Origin: Lachnospiraceae bacterium
Lineage (GTDB): Bacteria; Bacillota; Clostridia; Lachnospirales; Lachnospiraceae
Length of the DNA: 64,000 nucleotides
Reading direction: 5' to 3'
Assembly: GCA_015057165.1 (NCBI GenBank)
Contig: SVEY01000003.1
Location: 62,001 to 126,000, forward strand
Shown: in pieces, positions 53,551-63,884 of the stretch
Layout of the letters: each line of letters starts with the position of its first letter
How positions within the stretch are numbered: the stretch's first letter is position 1
Notes under the pieces: model-generated
Seen by the model: only the letters and a program-made list of their open reading frames with translations
Database searches by the model: none
What the model was told of the DNA's origin: nothing
Position numbers and translations under genes: made by a program

Positions 53551-56355
53551 CTACTTTGTTTTTTCATCTAATGCATCTGTTGAAGCTTCTTCCTTAGGCT
53601 TGTAAAATGCTGTCGCCACAGAAAGATATACTGTTAAGAATATAAGATAAGTATATCTTATGGAGGTTGCTAAGGGTGTGGCAATAAGAAGTGTTGCAAC
53701 GGTTATTAACCCTGCCGCTTCAATAAACGAGGTCTTACTTCTCTTCCATATCTTAATTACAAGCATATATAGAGTCAGATACACCAATCCTCCAATCTCA
53801 AGGAATTGATAGAGAATAGGATTATTCTCGAATAGTTTGGCGAAACCATTCAACAAATCAACAAGCCGTGGAGCAATAATCCTTCTGTCTCCTTCTATCT
53901 CATAGATAATATCTACCCACACCTGACCTTGTGGACTGCATGGTTCGAAGTATAAAGAGGTATTACCATAACCCGGCGTATAATAACCGTATGTCTGATC
54001 CACCCACGCCTTAATATATTCTCCCGGATATCTAAGCCCAAGCTTTATATACAGCTTTATATAATCGGCAATATTTTCCTTGAAGTAATCATCTCTTCTG
54101 TGAATCTGAATAATCCCCTTCATATTGTCGGAGATATGAGGCTTATAGTCCTTTTTGATTACGTCTTCCTCTATAAGCGTGAACACCATATTTCGCTCTT
54201 CATCGGTAAGTTCACATCCATCATATACTACGCGGCTTACCTGCTGAATCGGAATAGACAAACTTTCCGAGAATTCCGTTGGCTTAACATCCAAAGCAAT
54301 TCTTAGGGGCGTATTAAGAATGAATACTATCGCCGCCAAAGATGCAAAGGTTATGATAAGCTTCTTTCTAACCTCTGTCTTCATTATGACTGCCACAATC
54401 ATACTTGCAACAAGAATCACAAATCCGTTGCCTCGAAACAGTCCGAATCCCAATCCTCCTATTACCATATATACCCAGTCACTTCTTTTCGCATTTCCAA
54501 TGCCCACAATAATTCGCGTAAGCGAAAGCAAAAACAAAAGTGCCAGGTAGGTGTATAATTGGTCTTTGTCTACGAAAGTCGCATATTTTAGACTAATGGG
54601 ATTAAAGACCATAAATGCATAGCTTAAGATTATAAGAATTATGGGCGCTTTCATCTCATATAATGTCTTGATATAATATCCCACAATCAGTCCTACTATG
54701 ACTATCTGACATAAAGTATATAAAAACAATGCGTTGCCAAGTCCGATTCCGCTGTAATATCCCAGTCTGCAGAACAGTTCAAGTATCCATGTATGATATA
54801 CCGAATGATGATTGGTATAGCTTGATGTCTTAATCTCACCCAACTGCCACAAGGAATCATAGAAATAATCGGTGGGATATTTGCATAATACAAGAATAAG
54901 GGTATTAATAATTACAAATATCAGGCATGCGACTATGAATATTATGCGAGGTGATATTTTGTATTCTCCCCCTGTCTTAAATGTATAATCCTTTAGTCTT
55001 ACATATCCGAATTTGAAAATATAATAAAAGACAAAGAATCCGCTTACAAGCATTGCAATTAGCATTCCATACGAAACAGCTGTGCTATAGCCATTAAACA
55101 CATAATAATGAGCTAATGTGATTAGACCCGACAGCAATAAGGATAATAAGCAAACTACTGTCCGTACCGAACGCTTGTCAATATTGGTGCGGGAAGATAC
55201 GCACATTGCTATAGATACAATACCAATTACAATATATGTAAGAAGAGAGCCTCTTATGTCCCTAAGGCAGAAAATCCACAGTACGGACATGGCGCTTATA
55301 AAAATGGTGTTATATACAGTTTTCTTATCCAATTTACTTAACTTCTTCATAATCAGGCGTATCACATTTTCCGAAAAAACACCGGTAACTGCAGCCGCAA
55401 GAAGAATCCAAAGCAGCTTAAGAAGCTGTGGCAGATTATCGAATGGTACGGCGAATATCATAAGTAAAACCACGAAGACAGAGTGATTCATATATGTTCC
55501 GTATGTATATCCGCTTATTGTTGTAACGACTTTGCTGTGAAAGAAAGCTCCCTTATGCTCTGTAAATGACAAAAGGACGCATAACGCCATTATCATAAGC
55601 AAAACGAAATCCAGTCTTGTATGTTTTGTAAAAGTTATTGCCACAAGAACAGCTATATATCCTATTAATTCAACAACAAGAGCCGCCTTCTTATTAATCC
55701 TTATTTTCTTCTCAAGAGCCTCTTTAATAATATATATAAGTATACCCAGACCTATCTCCGCGTATGCTCTGAACACACCCTGACTTACATATAGTGTCTT
55801 GTTCTCCCACAAATCAAGATGTCCTATAAAGATAAAGCAACATACTAATACAGCCACTGAAGTTACAGTTACAACAACAACGAACGCCTTCTTGGGTAAG
55901 ACTTTCATCAGAATGTAGTAAATCAGAGCCACCCAAAACAGCGCAACAACATACCATGCCGGTGAATTAATAATAATTGCTCCATCCCCGAACAGTTGAA
56001 GCATAAAAACGCTTCTCCAGTTGGCCACTATGTTCTCCAATACATTTATGAAATACTCTTTTATCGTAAAATCAGAAGATGTAAAATCCAAAGTTGAAAG
56101 CAATGCTATAAATATCACTATTGACAGCAAATACATCGGATATAATCTTAGAATTCTTTTTTGTACATATTGCTTTACTGATGTTAGCTTGTCACCGTAA
56201 TAACTTTTCGCCAACAGAAATCCGGATACAAGAAAGAAGAACTCTACACCGATATATCCCCCCTCCGTATATCCGCTGTGAAGCATTATTATGAGAAGGG
56301 TAAATACTATTCGCCAAAAGGGAATGCTGTTTTTTCTTATTCGTGGTGTATTCAT
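53551..56355 (-). CDS. Fusion of an acyltransferase-3 domain and a polytopic glycosyltransferase-like domain
   Basis: In this 934-residue integral membrane protein, residues 1 to about 340 form an acyltransferase-3 domain (IVFTLLIIMLHSGY, VEFFFLVSGFLLAKSYY, RILRLYPMYLLS). From about 350 a second block of ten or more helices begins. It carries YPTDYFYDSLWQLGEIKT and TNHHSVYHTWILELF, the acidic-loop and His motif of GT-C-like (DUF6020-type) transferases, and a large outer loop near 690-800. The frame is continuous with no sign of sequencing error. It overlaps the next gene by four bases. The domain pairing mirrors the separate acyltransferase/GT-C neighbours around it. Confidence 0.85.
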   Translation of the reverse strand: MNTPRIRKNSIPFWRIVFTLLIIMLHSGYTEGGYIGVEFFFLVSGFLLAKSYYGDKLTSVKQYVQKRILRLYPMYLLSIVIFIALLSTLDFTSSDFTIKEYFINVLENIVANWRSVFMLQLFGDGAIIINSPAWYVVALFWVALIYYILMKVLPKKAFVVVVTVTSVAVLVCCFIFIGHLDLWENKTLYVSQGVFRAYAEIGLGILIYIIKEALEKKIRINKKAALVVELIGYIAVLVAITFTKHTRLDFVLLMIMALCVLLSFTEHKGAFFHSKVVTTISGYTYGTYMNHSVFVVLLMIFAVPFDNLPQLLKLLWILLAAAVTGVFSENVIRLIMKKLSKLDKKTVYNTIFISAMSVLWIFCLRDIRGSLLTYIVIGIVSIAMCVSSRTNIDKRSVRTVVCLLSLLLSGLITLAHYYVFNGYSTAVSYGMLIAMLVSGFFVFYYIFKFGYVRLKDYTFKTGGEYKISPRIIFIVACLIFVIINTLILVLCKYPTDYFYDSLWQLGEIKTSSYTNHHSVYHTWILELFCRLGYYSGIGLGNALFLYTLCQIVIVGLIVGYYIKTLYEMKAPIILIILSYAFMVFNPISLKYATFVDKDQLYTYLALLFLLSLTRIIVGIGNAKRSDWVYMVIGGLGFGLFRGNGFVILVASMIVAVIMKTEVRKKLIITFASLAAIVFILNTPLRIALDVKPTEFSESLSIPIQQVSRVVYDGCELTDEERNMVFTLIEEDVIKKDYKPHISDNMKGIIQIHRRDDYFKENIADYIKLYIKLGLRYPGEYIKAWVDQTYGYYTPGYGNTSLYFEPCSPQGQVWVDIIYEIEGDRRIIAPRLVDLLNGFAKLFENNPILYQFLEIGGLVYLTLYMLVIKIWKRSKTSFIEAAGLITVATLLIATPLATSIRYTYLIFLTVYLSVATAFYKPKEEASTDALDEKTK

Positions 56356-57947
56356 GTTCGCTTCCTCGTAAGCTTTTTCATTACTTTCGTCCTTAACAAA
56401 TCAACCAAGTCATTCAACCCTAGCGTCGCTGTTACAACAAAAACAGGAAGGTACCCAATTAACAATCGAGAGCTTGTCTCGAATAACATTGAGAAGAGAA
56501 AGACTCCCACAAACGTCAATGACAAAATTCCCGAAGTCGCTTCTCGATTTCTCCTGTATATGCAGTAAAACAGCATCAGTGATATAATTGGAATCCATAT
56601 TATCTGTCTAAATATAACATATAAGAAATAGTAGTTCCCATAACCTTCGGCTTGATTATTCATAACGAATCCGTACCCTGCCGCAGGATAGTAGATGTCT
56701 CTTAATAATCTTGTTAGACTTCCTTCCTTGACTGGTATCTCTTCGAAGGTTTTGTCTGCCACACCCCAGCCAAATGTAGGGTCGTTAAAGAATACATGGC
56801 TTTCATTGACCCAATGCATGAAAAGTCCCGATACTCCCATATCGGATATTCTTTCGCCCACACATTCCAACACCTTAGCGTCTCTTTCTTTTGGATCGTC
56901 ATAAGAGAAAATCAAATTATAATCGGCAAGATTGAACTGACCGTATGAATCGTAATTTGAGCCCAGCAAAAGGTACCATGTAATATCCAGCTTTTTGTTA
57001 TCGTCAGGGACGATGTTAAGTGCTTTCTCAATACAAAAGTGTACCAAAAATCCAATCAGGAATGCTATTATAACTCCCGTTATGGACATTATAAATCTCT
57101 TAAATCCATACTTTTCGTGCAGAAAAGATGCAATACATATCCCTATCAGAATAATAAGGTTTAAGGGCTTTAGGGAATATGAAAGCATTGGCACTATTAA
57201 TATTATCAGCCACTTTAAAATTACATTCCCTTTCCAATTTCGCATTTTAAGATAAATGTATAATGTAAGAACCGGGAATATAATTGAGAGCGAGTCGGTA
57301 TAGGGAACAATAACCCATGCCTGCAATGCAAAACAAGTAGCACCTAAAACGTATGAAAAGTAGACATAGCACCTTTTTCTTGTAATCTCCCATACACAAA
57401 GAGACGATAGTATAACCGATACGTTCGATAGCAGGGCTGAAATTGCCGCCAATAACAATTCTCCGTTTATATTAAGAAGCTTTTCTATCTTGAATACCAC
57501 AATATAAATGGCGTAAATATACATATTATTGGGAGCGTACTGAAAATACCGCAGGTTATAGAACTCATCTGAGATACCCTCCACAAAGTACCTCGCTCCT
57601 TTGGCAACAATTCCGGCATCATTTCCCACAGAAAAATATGTCGTATACACCAGTATCATTTGCATAATCAAAAGAAGCACAGTGGCGATACCTAAAAACA
57701 TCTTGGGGAATGTATCATCTGCATCATTTCTTTTTCTCAAGAAATACAAACACACAAAGAGTATTGCCAGAAAAGCTATCACCCATAATATGTTGGGAAC
57801 GACTTCCGAAATAAAAACCTGCTTTGAAATATCGAAGACGTAGTTTTCTTTGTCAGGTTTTATAACGAATATGACAAGTGCCAAAAACAATGCCGTGACA
57901 ATTATTATTATATCAGTTATTATTATTATTACTTTCCGTAAACGCAT
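56352..57947 (-). CDS. Polytopic GT-C-type glycosyltransferase, probable
   Basis: This 531-residue protein has 11-13 predicted membrane helices. After the third helix comes TYFSVGNDAGIVAKGARYF, with the acidic residue expected in the first outer loop of GT-C transferases. YAPNNMYIYAIYIVVFK resembles the helix that follows it in dolichol- or polyprenol-dependent enzymes. A long outer loop (about 345-430) precedes the last helices. Its stop overlaps the start of the fusion gene by four bases, so the two are coupled. Donor and acceptor are unknown. Confidence 0.75.
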   Translation of the reverse strand: MRLRKVIIIITDIIIIVTALFLALVIFVIKPDKENYVFDISKQVFISEVVPNILWVIAFLAILFVCLYFLRKRNDADDTFPKMFLGIATVLLLIMQMILVYTTYFSVGNDAGIVAKGARYFVEGISDEFYNLRYFQYAPNNMYIYAIYIVVFKIEKLLNINGELLLAAISALLSNVSVILSSLCVWEITRKRCYVYFSYVLGATCFALQAWVIVPYTDSLSIIFPVLTLYIYLKMRNWKGNVILKWLIILIVPMLSYSLKPLNLIILIGICIASFLHEKYGFKRFIMSITGVIIAFLIGFLVHFCIEKALNIVPDDNKKLDITWYLLLGSNYDSYGQFNLADYNLIFSYDDPKERDAKVLECVGERISDMGVSGLFMHWVNESHVFFNDPTFGWGVADKTFEEIPVKEGSLTRLLRDIYYPAAGYGFVMNNQAEGYGNYYFLYVIFRQIIWIPIISLMLFYCIYRRNREATSGILSLTFVGVFLFSMLFETSSRLLIGYLPVFVVTATLGLNDLVDLLRTKVMKKLTRKRT

Positions 57948-57962
57948 TATAACACCCTATAC

Positions 57963-59018
57963 CTACAGTATCTTCTTAACGCCGGGTATCAGCTTTATAA
58001 TATATATTATTACAGCTCCTATTAAGAATACCAGCGTACACCAAATCCACGCCGCAATAAAGCGCCCGACAACGGATGCAAGATAATCATATACTCCCAC
58101 AGTATAATTTCTTATTATATTCTCCGTCAAATACACTCCGAAAACGGTACTTCCCAAAGCTGTAAGAATAAATGAAACTCCCTTGTTAGCCTTTCTTTGC
58201 TTAAATATCATCTTGGCTATATAGAATACTCCTACATCCAATATGATTGTAAATCCTGTTGTAAACAGCCCTTTGTCGTATATTGTGAACTCTTCGTAGG
58301 GCAGGTTCCGATAAATTGACATTGCGACTATAAGTGCAATAACAATTATCATAAGTAATATCCATTTTAACATTCCTTTGACATTATATCTCGACTCTTC
58401 GACGCGATGCTCCATATAGTAACCGAGCAAAGGATATATTACTATACGATTGAAAAACGGAATCACGAAGAAGCTGTTGTATCCTCCCTGATATAACACA
58501 TAAAGCACAAGGGAGAATACTCCCTCAATAATTACGAACAGAATAAAGAGGTATTTAAATTCCGCATTGCTCATATTCTTCGCCAGCTTTCTTAAGAAGG
58601 GCAGGCAGATCAAATACGCTATGTATGCATACAAATACCAATACGCCGGTATTATATTATCCGTTAGGATGTTCTTAAAGAAGAATTGTATTGACAACTC
58701 CTCCTTATTAACAATTACATTAAATGCATATTGAATAACAGAGAATACTGCCAAAACAATTACCATTCTAAGAACTCTCTTAAGATATAAATCCTTCAGG
58801 GACTCTTCCTTGGGAATAAGTAACGAACCCGATATCATGAAGAAAATCGGAACGGCAACGGCAATTAGTGCTCCGGTAGACATATATATAATTTTGAAGG
58901 GCATTGAACAATCAAATGCATACAGATAGTATCCTTTTTCGCTTGTGTGGTTATATATTACAAATATTATTGCAATTATTCTCAGCAAATCCAGATACAG
59001 TTTTCTTTCTTTAACCAT
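57963..59018 (-). CDS. Acyltransferase family 3 membrane protein
   Basis: This 351-residue protein of about ten helices starts with LYLDLLRIIAIIFVIYNHTS, holding the conserved His, followed by AVPIFFMISGSLLIPKEE and LYLKRVLRMVI. The FGVYLTENIIRNY block near the C-terminus fits the family. It shares one base (TAATG) with the upstream GT-C-like gene, which suggests tight coupling of a sugar transferase and an acyl transferase. Confidence 0.88.
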   Translation of the reverse strand: MVKERKLYLDLLRIIAIIFVIYNHTSEKGYYLYAFDCSMPFKIIYMSTGALIAVAVPIFFMISGSLLIPKEESLKDLYLKRVLRMVIVLAVFSVIQYAFNVIVNKEELSIQFFFKNILTDNIIPAYWYLYAYIAYLICLPFLRKLAKNMSNAEFKYLFILFVIIEGVFSLVLYVLYQGGYNSFFVIPFFNRIVIYPLLGYYMEHRVEESRYNVKGMLKWILLMIIVIALIVAMSIYRNLPYEEFTIYDKGLFTTGFTIILDVGVFYIAKMIFKQRKANKGVSFILTALGSTVFGVYLTENIIRNYTVGVYDYLASVVGRFIAAWIWCTLVFLIGAVIIYIIKLIPGVKKIL

Positions 59019-60388
59019 TAGCTTCTTCCAATTGTCAAATAATTAATGATAAGATATGCCACCACCGGTATATATTGAATCACAAAACATATCTTGGTGT
59101 ACCATTTCGCTGTTACTCTGTTAAGGGATCTTGTCTTATAATAATCGGTATTCTCTATAAAGTATACTACACAGATTATAAGCATGCAGATTAAATATAT
59201 CGTAGCGCCTATCCCGTAGACTATTACTCTTTCATCGCTAAAGGTATCGTATATAAGAGATGAACCGTTACTTAGTCCTAATAAGCTCATAAATGTATAA
59301 CTGATTCCCGGTCTAAAGAATCTCTCCGTAAAGAAAATATATATTACAACACCAATGTTACATCCAAAATACAATAGTTCGAAATCCTCTTCCTTCTTAA
59401 AGAGCAGCCCCATTATAATTAAAGCCGGGACAATTGTTATAAACCAGTTACAAGAAGGTGAAACAAAGATTCCGTATGCTATATACGTAAGTGTAGGATA
59501 TAACAAATAGTCTTTTAGACTAACCTTTTCATTCTTTCCTTTACGAAAGGCAATAAAGCAGATAATAATTACTACTGAAAGAAATACATATACACTGCCT
59601 GTTTGTAAGCTGAATAATTCTTCGACTCTGGTCGAGCCTAACGCCTCTTTATAAATCATCGCATTAAGCTTTTTCATTTCGGCGTATCCGGGCATAAGTA
59701 TCCTTGTCAGTGTAAAATCCAATACATAGGGTATTACAGATATAATCGCATACAAAAATACTCTTTCTCTGAACCTGGATATTGCCAGAAGATAAAAAGG
59801 AACAATAACCAAAAGAGCGAAGGGCTTTGTCAAAAATGCAAGCCCCAGCAAAATTGACATGTATATATACTTCTCTTTTATAAAGCATAACGCCGATAGC
59901 ATTATAAACGTAACGGTAAATATATCCACCTGACCTTTGCCTATTACGCTTATGCAAACTACGGCAGAAAGCATATAAAGAATTATTCCTTTAACCTTCT
60001 TATCATAATCGAATTTCAGCGCATCCAGTAAATAATACATAATTATTATATCTATAATATGCACTGCCAGAATAAGTACTTTGAACCATATATCATATAT
60101 TACGGAATTAATCACAATCCCCGCTATACGCTCCAGAAGAAAAAACGGTGACAGAAAAGCTGCCGTTATTACACTGTCGAACAGGCTGTAATTGTTGGGC
60201 ATAGAATGTATCTCGTATGTGTACTCGGGATAGCGACTCAATGTCCCCTCAAATAAAGATGTCAGCAAATCATATCCCCACATGGCTATGGTGTTGCAAT
60301 CTATCTGTGATACTGTAAATATATATAACAGACTTATAGCAAAAGTAATACCTATTAATACCTTGTCTTTCTTATCAAAGGATTTCAT
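59018..60388 (-). CDS. Polytopic GT-C-type glycosyltransferase, paralogue of the 48905 gene
   Basis: This 456-residue protein has about twelve hydrophobic segments. The loop after helix one reads DLLTSLFEGTLSRYPEY. GKGQVDIFTVTFIMLSALCF and AFLTKPFALLVIVPFYLL match the order of motifs in the gene at 48905-50260, so the two are paralogues. It starts one base into the stop codon of the preceding acyltransferase gene and ends one base into the start of the next acyltransferase. It probably acts on polyprenyl-linked sugars. Confidence 0.75.
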   Translation of the reverse strand: MKSFDKKDKVLIGITFAISLLYIFTVSQIDCNTIAMWGYDLLTSLFEGTLSRYPEYTYEIHSMPNNYSLFDSVITAAFLSPFFLLERIAGIVINSVIYDIWFKVLILAVHIIDIIIMYYLLDALKFDYDKKVKGIILYMLSAVVCISVIGKGQVDIFTVTFIMLSALCFIKEKYIYMSILLGLAFLTKPFALLVIVPFYLLAISRFRERVFLYAIISVIPYVLDFTLTRILMPGYAEMKKLNAMIYKEALGSTRVEELFSLQTGSVYVFLSVVIIICFIAFRKGKNEKVSLKDYLLYPTLTYIAYGIFVSPSCNWFITIVPALIIMGLLFKKEEDFELLYFGCNIGVVIYIFFTERFFRPGISYTFMSLLGLSNGSSLIYDTFSDERVIVYGIGATIYLICMLIICVVYFIENTDYYKTRSLNRVTAKWYTKICFVIQYIPVVAYLIINYLTIGRS

Positions 60389-61389
60389 TAATATACTCCT
60401 AATAAACGTCCTATCTTCTTCCCAAAAATCTTCTGTGATACTAGAATTATTATACTTGCAATTATTAATACAACAACTGCTTCAATTATGAACCAATAGT
60501 CACTTGCAACTATAAGATTAGAAAAGTACCTTCCCCATATTCCGATAATAAGCTGATGTATCAGATATATTCCAAATGACGCATCGCCAATTAATACTAA
60601 TAATCTAAGGGGTCTTTTTTCGCTCTTACTTAAGATAAGGGATGCTATAAAAATACATACAACCATTCCCGTTAACATTGCGCTAAGCTTTACCTGCGTG
60701 TTGGCAAAATCCGTTCTTCCCAAAGATAACCAGGCGTGACCTTCCAACAATTCAAGGGCTATACAAACGGGTATAAGCACTATGGATATTACATTTATCC
60801 TGGTTGATGAAACTTCCTTTCCGCTCTTATACCTGATTCGTATCAACATTCCCATGTAGAAGAAAATAAACCAAACAAAAAAGTTATTGATATTGTACGG
60901 ATATATAACATCTATACCGCAGTTAACGAGAATATATTCCGTAACTATGGCAACAGGCGTTATTATAAATCCTATCCACCATAATTTAGAACGAATAAGC
61001 TTTCCCACCAAAGGGGCAATGATAACAAGCTGCATGTATACCAGAATATAATAAAAGGTACTGCAGCAATTACCTGTAAGATAATCTATTATTGCCGTAT
61101 CGTAGCTTCCCTGAAACACAACATAAACTATCGACCATAAGGTATATGGAATAAAAACACGAAGAAGCCTTCTCTTGTAAAAGGTAAGAATATCCTTCCC
61201 TTGTATCTGCTCCTTCGTCAAAAGCCCCGAAAGAAATACAAATATTCCCACAGCCGGATTAACAAAAGGTCTTACATATATCTCATAAGGATTAAAAAGA
61301 ACGGTATGGGTTACTATTACCATAAAGATAGCAACAGCTCTTGCAACTTGTATTTTCTCTTTTTGATTGTCTCTAAGTATGAATTCCAT
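60388..61389 (-). CDS. Acyltransferase family 3 membrane protein
   Basis: This protein of about 333 residues starts MEFILRDNQKEKIQVARAVA, then AIFMVIVTHTVLFNPYEIYV with the conserved His. NPAVGIFVFLSGLLTKEQ and RRLLRVFIPYTLW are the usual acyltransferase-3 blocks, and ASFGIYLIHQLIIGIW lies near the end. The ATG at 61389 is preferred over the TTG nine bases upstream because AAGGA fits its spacing. It is coupled to the GT-C-like gene downstream by a one-base overlap. Confidence 0.88.
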   Translation of the reverse strand: MEFILRDNQKEKIQVARAVAIFMVIVTHTVLFNPYEIYVRPFVNPAVGIFVFLSGLLTKEQIQGKDILTFYKRRLLRVFIPYTLWSIVYVVFQGSYDTAIIDYLTGNCCSTFYYILVYMQLVIIAPLVGKLIRSKLWWIGFIITPVAIVTEYILVNCGIDVIYPYNINNFFVWFIFFYMGMLIRIRYKSGKEVSSTRINVISIVLIPVCIALELLEGHAWLSLGRTDFANTQVKLSAMLTGMVVCIFIASLILSKSEKRPLRLLVLIGDASFGIYLIHQLIIGIWGRYFSNLIVASDYWFIIEAVVVLIIASIIILVSQKIFGKKIGRLLGVY

Positions 61390-61416
61390 ATCTTCCAATC
61401 CTTTTGCCTTATTCTC

Positions 61417-62640
61417 TTAAAGGCCGAACACATGATACATAAGTCTTGCCATTGCCTTGCATATATATACATCATAAAAAGGCATATATACTATAGGATA
61501 AGCCACCAATATCTCTGCTACATATATTTTGCTTTTGACAGTATGCATCAAATACTTGACATTAGTCCATATTATCTTGTCTCCCATTGCCATCAGGCAA
61601 AGAATTGCTCCTATATAATAGAATATCAACGAATAAGCATACCTGCCGTAATCAGTCTTAAGGATTATCTCCGGAAGATTGGTAGCGCCTCCTAAGAGCA
61701 GGAAGAGGTACTTAGCATACGTTAGCTTATCAGCCTTTGTCTCTTTTAGAACATTTCTAAAGAATAATACAAAGAGAACGATATAAGGTGAAAACAGTAC
61801 CAGAAATATAGGCGTTTCGATATAACAAATCACATGATACTTCCACTCATCTGCGAAGACATCTTTGCCCAAAACCTCATGATTGATTAAGGACTCGCTG
61901 TAATCCTCACCGTTAGCGGACAGACTTTTGGCATAATCAACTATACTTTCCGCCTGAGCCTCTGTAATATTATAAGACGAAATAAATTCAAAATATATAA
62001 ACAGAACGGATACCACAACAAGCGTAATAATAAATAGCGCCGCGTATTTGCGTGAAATCTTCTTTGTATCCTTCAATGCCTTAAAGAGAAACAGAATCAG
62101 GACAATATTTACATACATAAATACATATCCTTGATGAAACAGCATTGCGATACCGCAGAAAATCGGAACAAGCCACTCTAGGAATCCCTGTACAATCAGC
62201 ATACAACAGATAAATGTTATTATAACAAGTACCACATCCACTCTGCCGAAATTATGCTCCCCTGCGAACATAGGGAAGTTAAATATTGAAAAGAATACAA
62301 TAAGATAGTACATGTACTTCTTATCCTGCTCCTTCGTCTTACGAATAATCTGTAAGAAGAATAACATTAAGACAACGAAGAATATGACAAGAAACACTTT
62401 GGACAGCGCATAAATTCCGTCATACGTCATTGTATTAAGCCCTGTAAGCTCTCCTATATAGTTCCAGATAGTTCCGAGTAAACCTCTTGATACAAACCCG
62501 TAATCATAAGACAGGGCATAAAGGGTCGTATTCTGCGGAATTATATTCTTATCAAAGCTCCATATTATAAATAGGACTCCGAATATTCCAAGCAATATCA
62601 AAAATAAGAAATCTTTACTCTTAAAAAAACTCTTCATCAT
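61417..62640 (-). CDS. Polytopic membrane protein of an unrecognised family, tandem copy 1
   Basis: This 407-residue protein has about nine to ten hydrophobic segments and I do not recognise the family. Motifs shared with its two neighbours are SYDYGFVSRGLLGTIWN near residue 45, GEHNFGRVDVVLV near 130, MLFHQGYVFMYVN near 168, KTDYGRYAYSL near 325 and AYPIVYMPFYDV at the end. The Asp in FGRVD and an outward loop of polar residues (205-260) would suit a GT-C-like or polymerase-like role. AGGAG lies just before two adjacent ATGs (62640, 62637), and the second has better spacing. Confidence 0.7.
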   Translation of the reverse strand: MMKSFFKSKDFLFLILLGIFGVLFIIWSFDKNIIPQNTTLYALSYDYGFVSRGLLGTIWNYIGELTGLNTMTYDGIYALSKVFLVIFFVVLMLFFLQIIRKTKEQDKKYMYYLIVFFSIFNFPMFAGEHNFGRVDVVLVIITFICCMLIVQGFLEWLVPIFCGIAMLFHQGYVFMYVNIVLILFLFKALKDTKKISRKYAALFIITLVVVSVLFIYFEFISSYNITEAQAESIVDYAKSLSANGEDYSESLINHEVLGKDVFADEWKYHVICYIETPIFLVLFSPYIVLFVLFFRNVLKETKADKLTYAKYLFLLLGGATNLPEIILKTDYGRYAYSLIFYYIGAILCLMAMGDKIIWTNVKYLMHTVKSKIYVAEILVAYPIVYMPFYDVYICKAMARLMYHVFGL

Positions 62641-62645
62641 GTCTC

Positions 62646-63875
62646 CTAAATTCCAACAATATTTCTAAACAACACACACAATTGATCGGTAAACTCGGTT
62701 ACCGCTATATCCATAAAAGGCACAAAGAGAAGGGGCGTTACAAAAACAAAGGGTCTGTAGAGACTATCCTTAAGCTTTTCTAATCCTTCATCCACGCTTT
62801 CTATTATGTCTCTTTCGTTAACAGCATACATAAAGATAAATATCAATAAGAAGTATGATACGCCGGCAAATGTCCATCTGCCGAAATCAACTTTGAATAT
62901 ATAATCGGGAAGCAGCGTCAATGGTCCCAAAATAACCGCTAAATATATCAGCTTCCTCTTAATCTCTGTCTGTCTTTTCAGCGTTCTTACAAGCACTTTG
63001 CCCACAAACAAAATATAGGGCGAGAAAAAGACAATGAACATTATTATCTCTATTACATTGCTTAGTCTATATTTTAATTCTTCGTCATGAAGATTTACTC
63101 CCAAAATCTCGGCGCGTAGCAATTCGTCGTGAGGCTTGCCTTCGACTCCCATAGTTCTTGCATGCTCTCTTATCTCGTAGTAATAATCATGGGCTCCGCC
63201 TCTATATATTATCTGGAACCAGAAGAATAACGCAGCGCATATCACAAGTGAAATAATAAGTACCGCAATATATTTACCTCGATTTTTTCCTTCCTTCGTA
63301 AATATCCTGTATAGGAGAAGGACAAGTACCACGTTATAGAACATGAACACATAGCCCTGATGGAATATAACTCCAAGTGCCGTAAGCGGAACAACAAGCC
63401 ATACAAACTTTTCTATGGCAATCAAATAAATCGCCAGAATAGTTGCCAAAAGCATAAACATATCTATTCGTCCAAAGTTCTTTTCTGTTGCGAACATGGT
63501 AATGAAAAATACTGTAAAAATCAGTATTAAATACTGCTGCATTTTCTTGTTGGCAACGCTTGTTCTTCTTAAGAATAACAGCATCATGATTGCAAATGCA
63601 ATATAACAAACAACAGTACATATCACATAGAACTTAAGAGCAACAAAATAATTCCAGATATCCACACCCAGGAGACTTCCCAGAAACTGATATATTGTTC
63701 CTATTAATCCTCTGGATGTAAAACCGTATTTATAAGAAATCGCCAGAATCGAGGTGTTATATGAATTGGCAATCCAGTCGAATGTTCTTATAAAAAGCCC
63801 TATGGTCATAATCCCCCATATAACCAGAAAAGCAAGCATATTGCGTTTTTTCTCGTCCTGTAGAATCCTTCCCAT
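62646..63875 (-). CDS. Polytopic membrane protein of an unrecognised family, tandem copy 2
   Basis: This 409-residue paralogue of the downstream gene keeps SYKYGFTSRGLIGTIYQ, TEKNFGRIDMFML, VIFHQGYVFMFYN, KVDFGRWTFAG and PLLFVPFMDI at matching positions, although most other residues differ. The pair is separated by five bases and the next upstream copy by nine. About ten membrane helices are expected, with one large outer loop (about 210-265). The conserved Arg, His and Asp residues are candidates for a sugar-lipid active site. The function is unknown. Confidence 0.7.
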   Translation of the reverse strand: MGRILQDEKKRNMLAFLVIWGIMTIGLFIRTFDWIANSYNTSILAISYKYGFTSRGLIGTIYQFLGSLLGVDIWNYFVALKFYVICTVVCYIAFAIMMLLFLRRTSVANKKMQQYLILIFTVFFITMFATEKNFGRIDMFMLLATILAIYLIAIEKFVWLVVPLTALGVIFHQGYVFMFYNVVLVLLLYRIFTKEGKNRGKYIAVLIISLVICAALFFWFQIIYRGGAHDYYYEIREHARTMGVEGKPHDELLRAEILGVNLHDEELKYRLSNVIEIIMFIVFFSPYILFVGKVLVRTLKRQTEIKRKLIYLAVILGPLTLLPDYIFKVDFGRWTFAGVSYFLLIFIFMYAVNERDIIESVDEGLEKLKDSLYRPFVFVTPLLFVPFMDIAVTEFTDQLCVLFRNIVGI

Positions 63876-63884
63876 AACCTGTCC

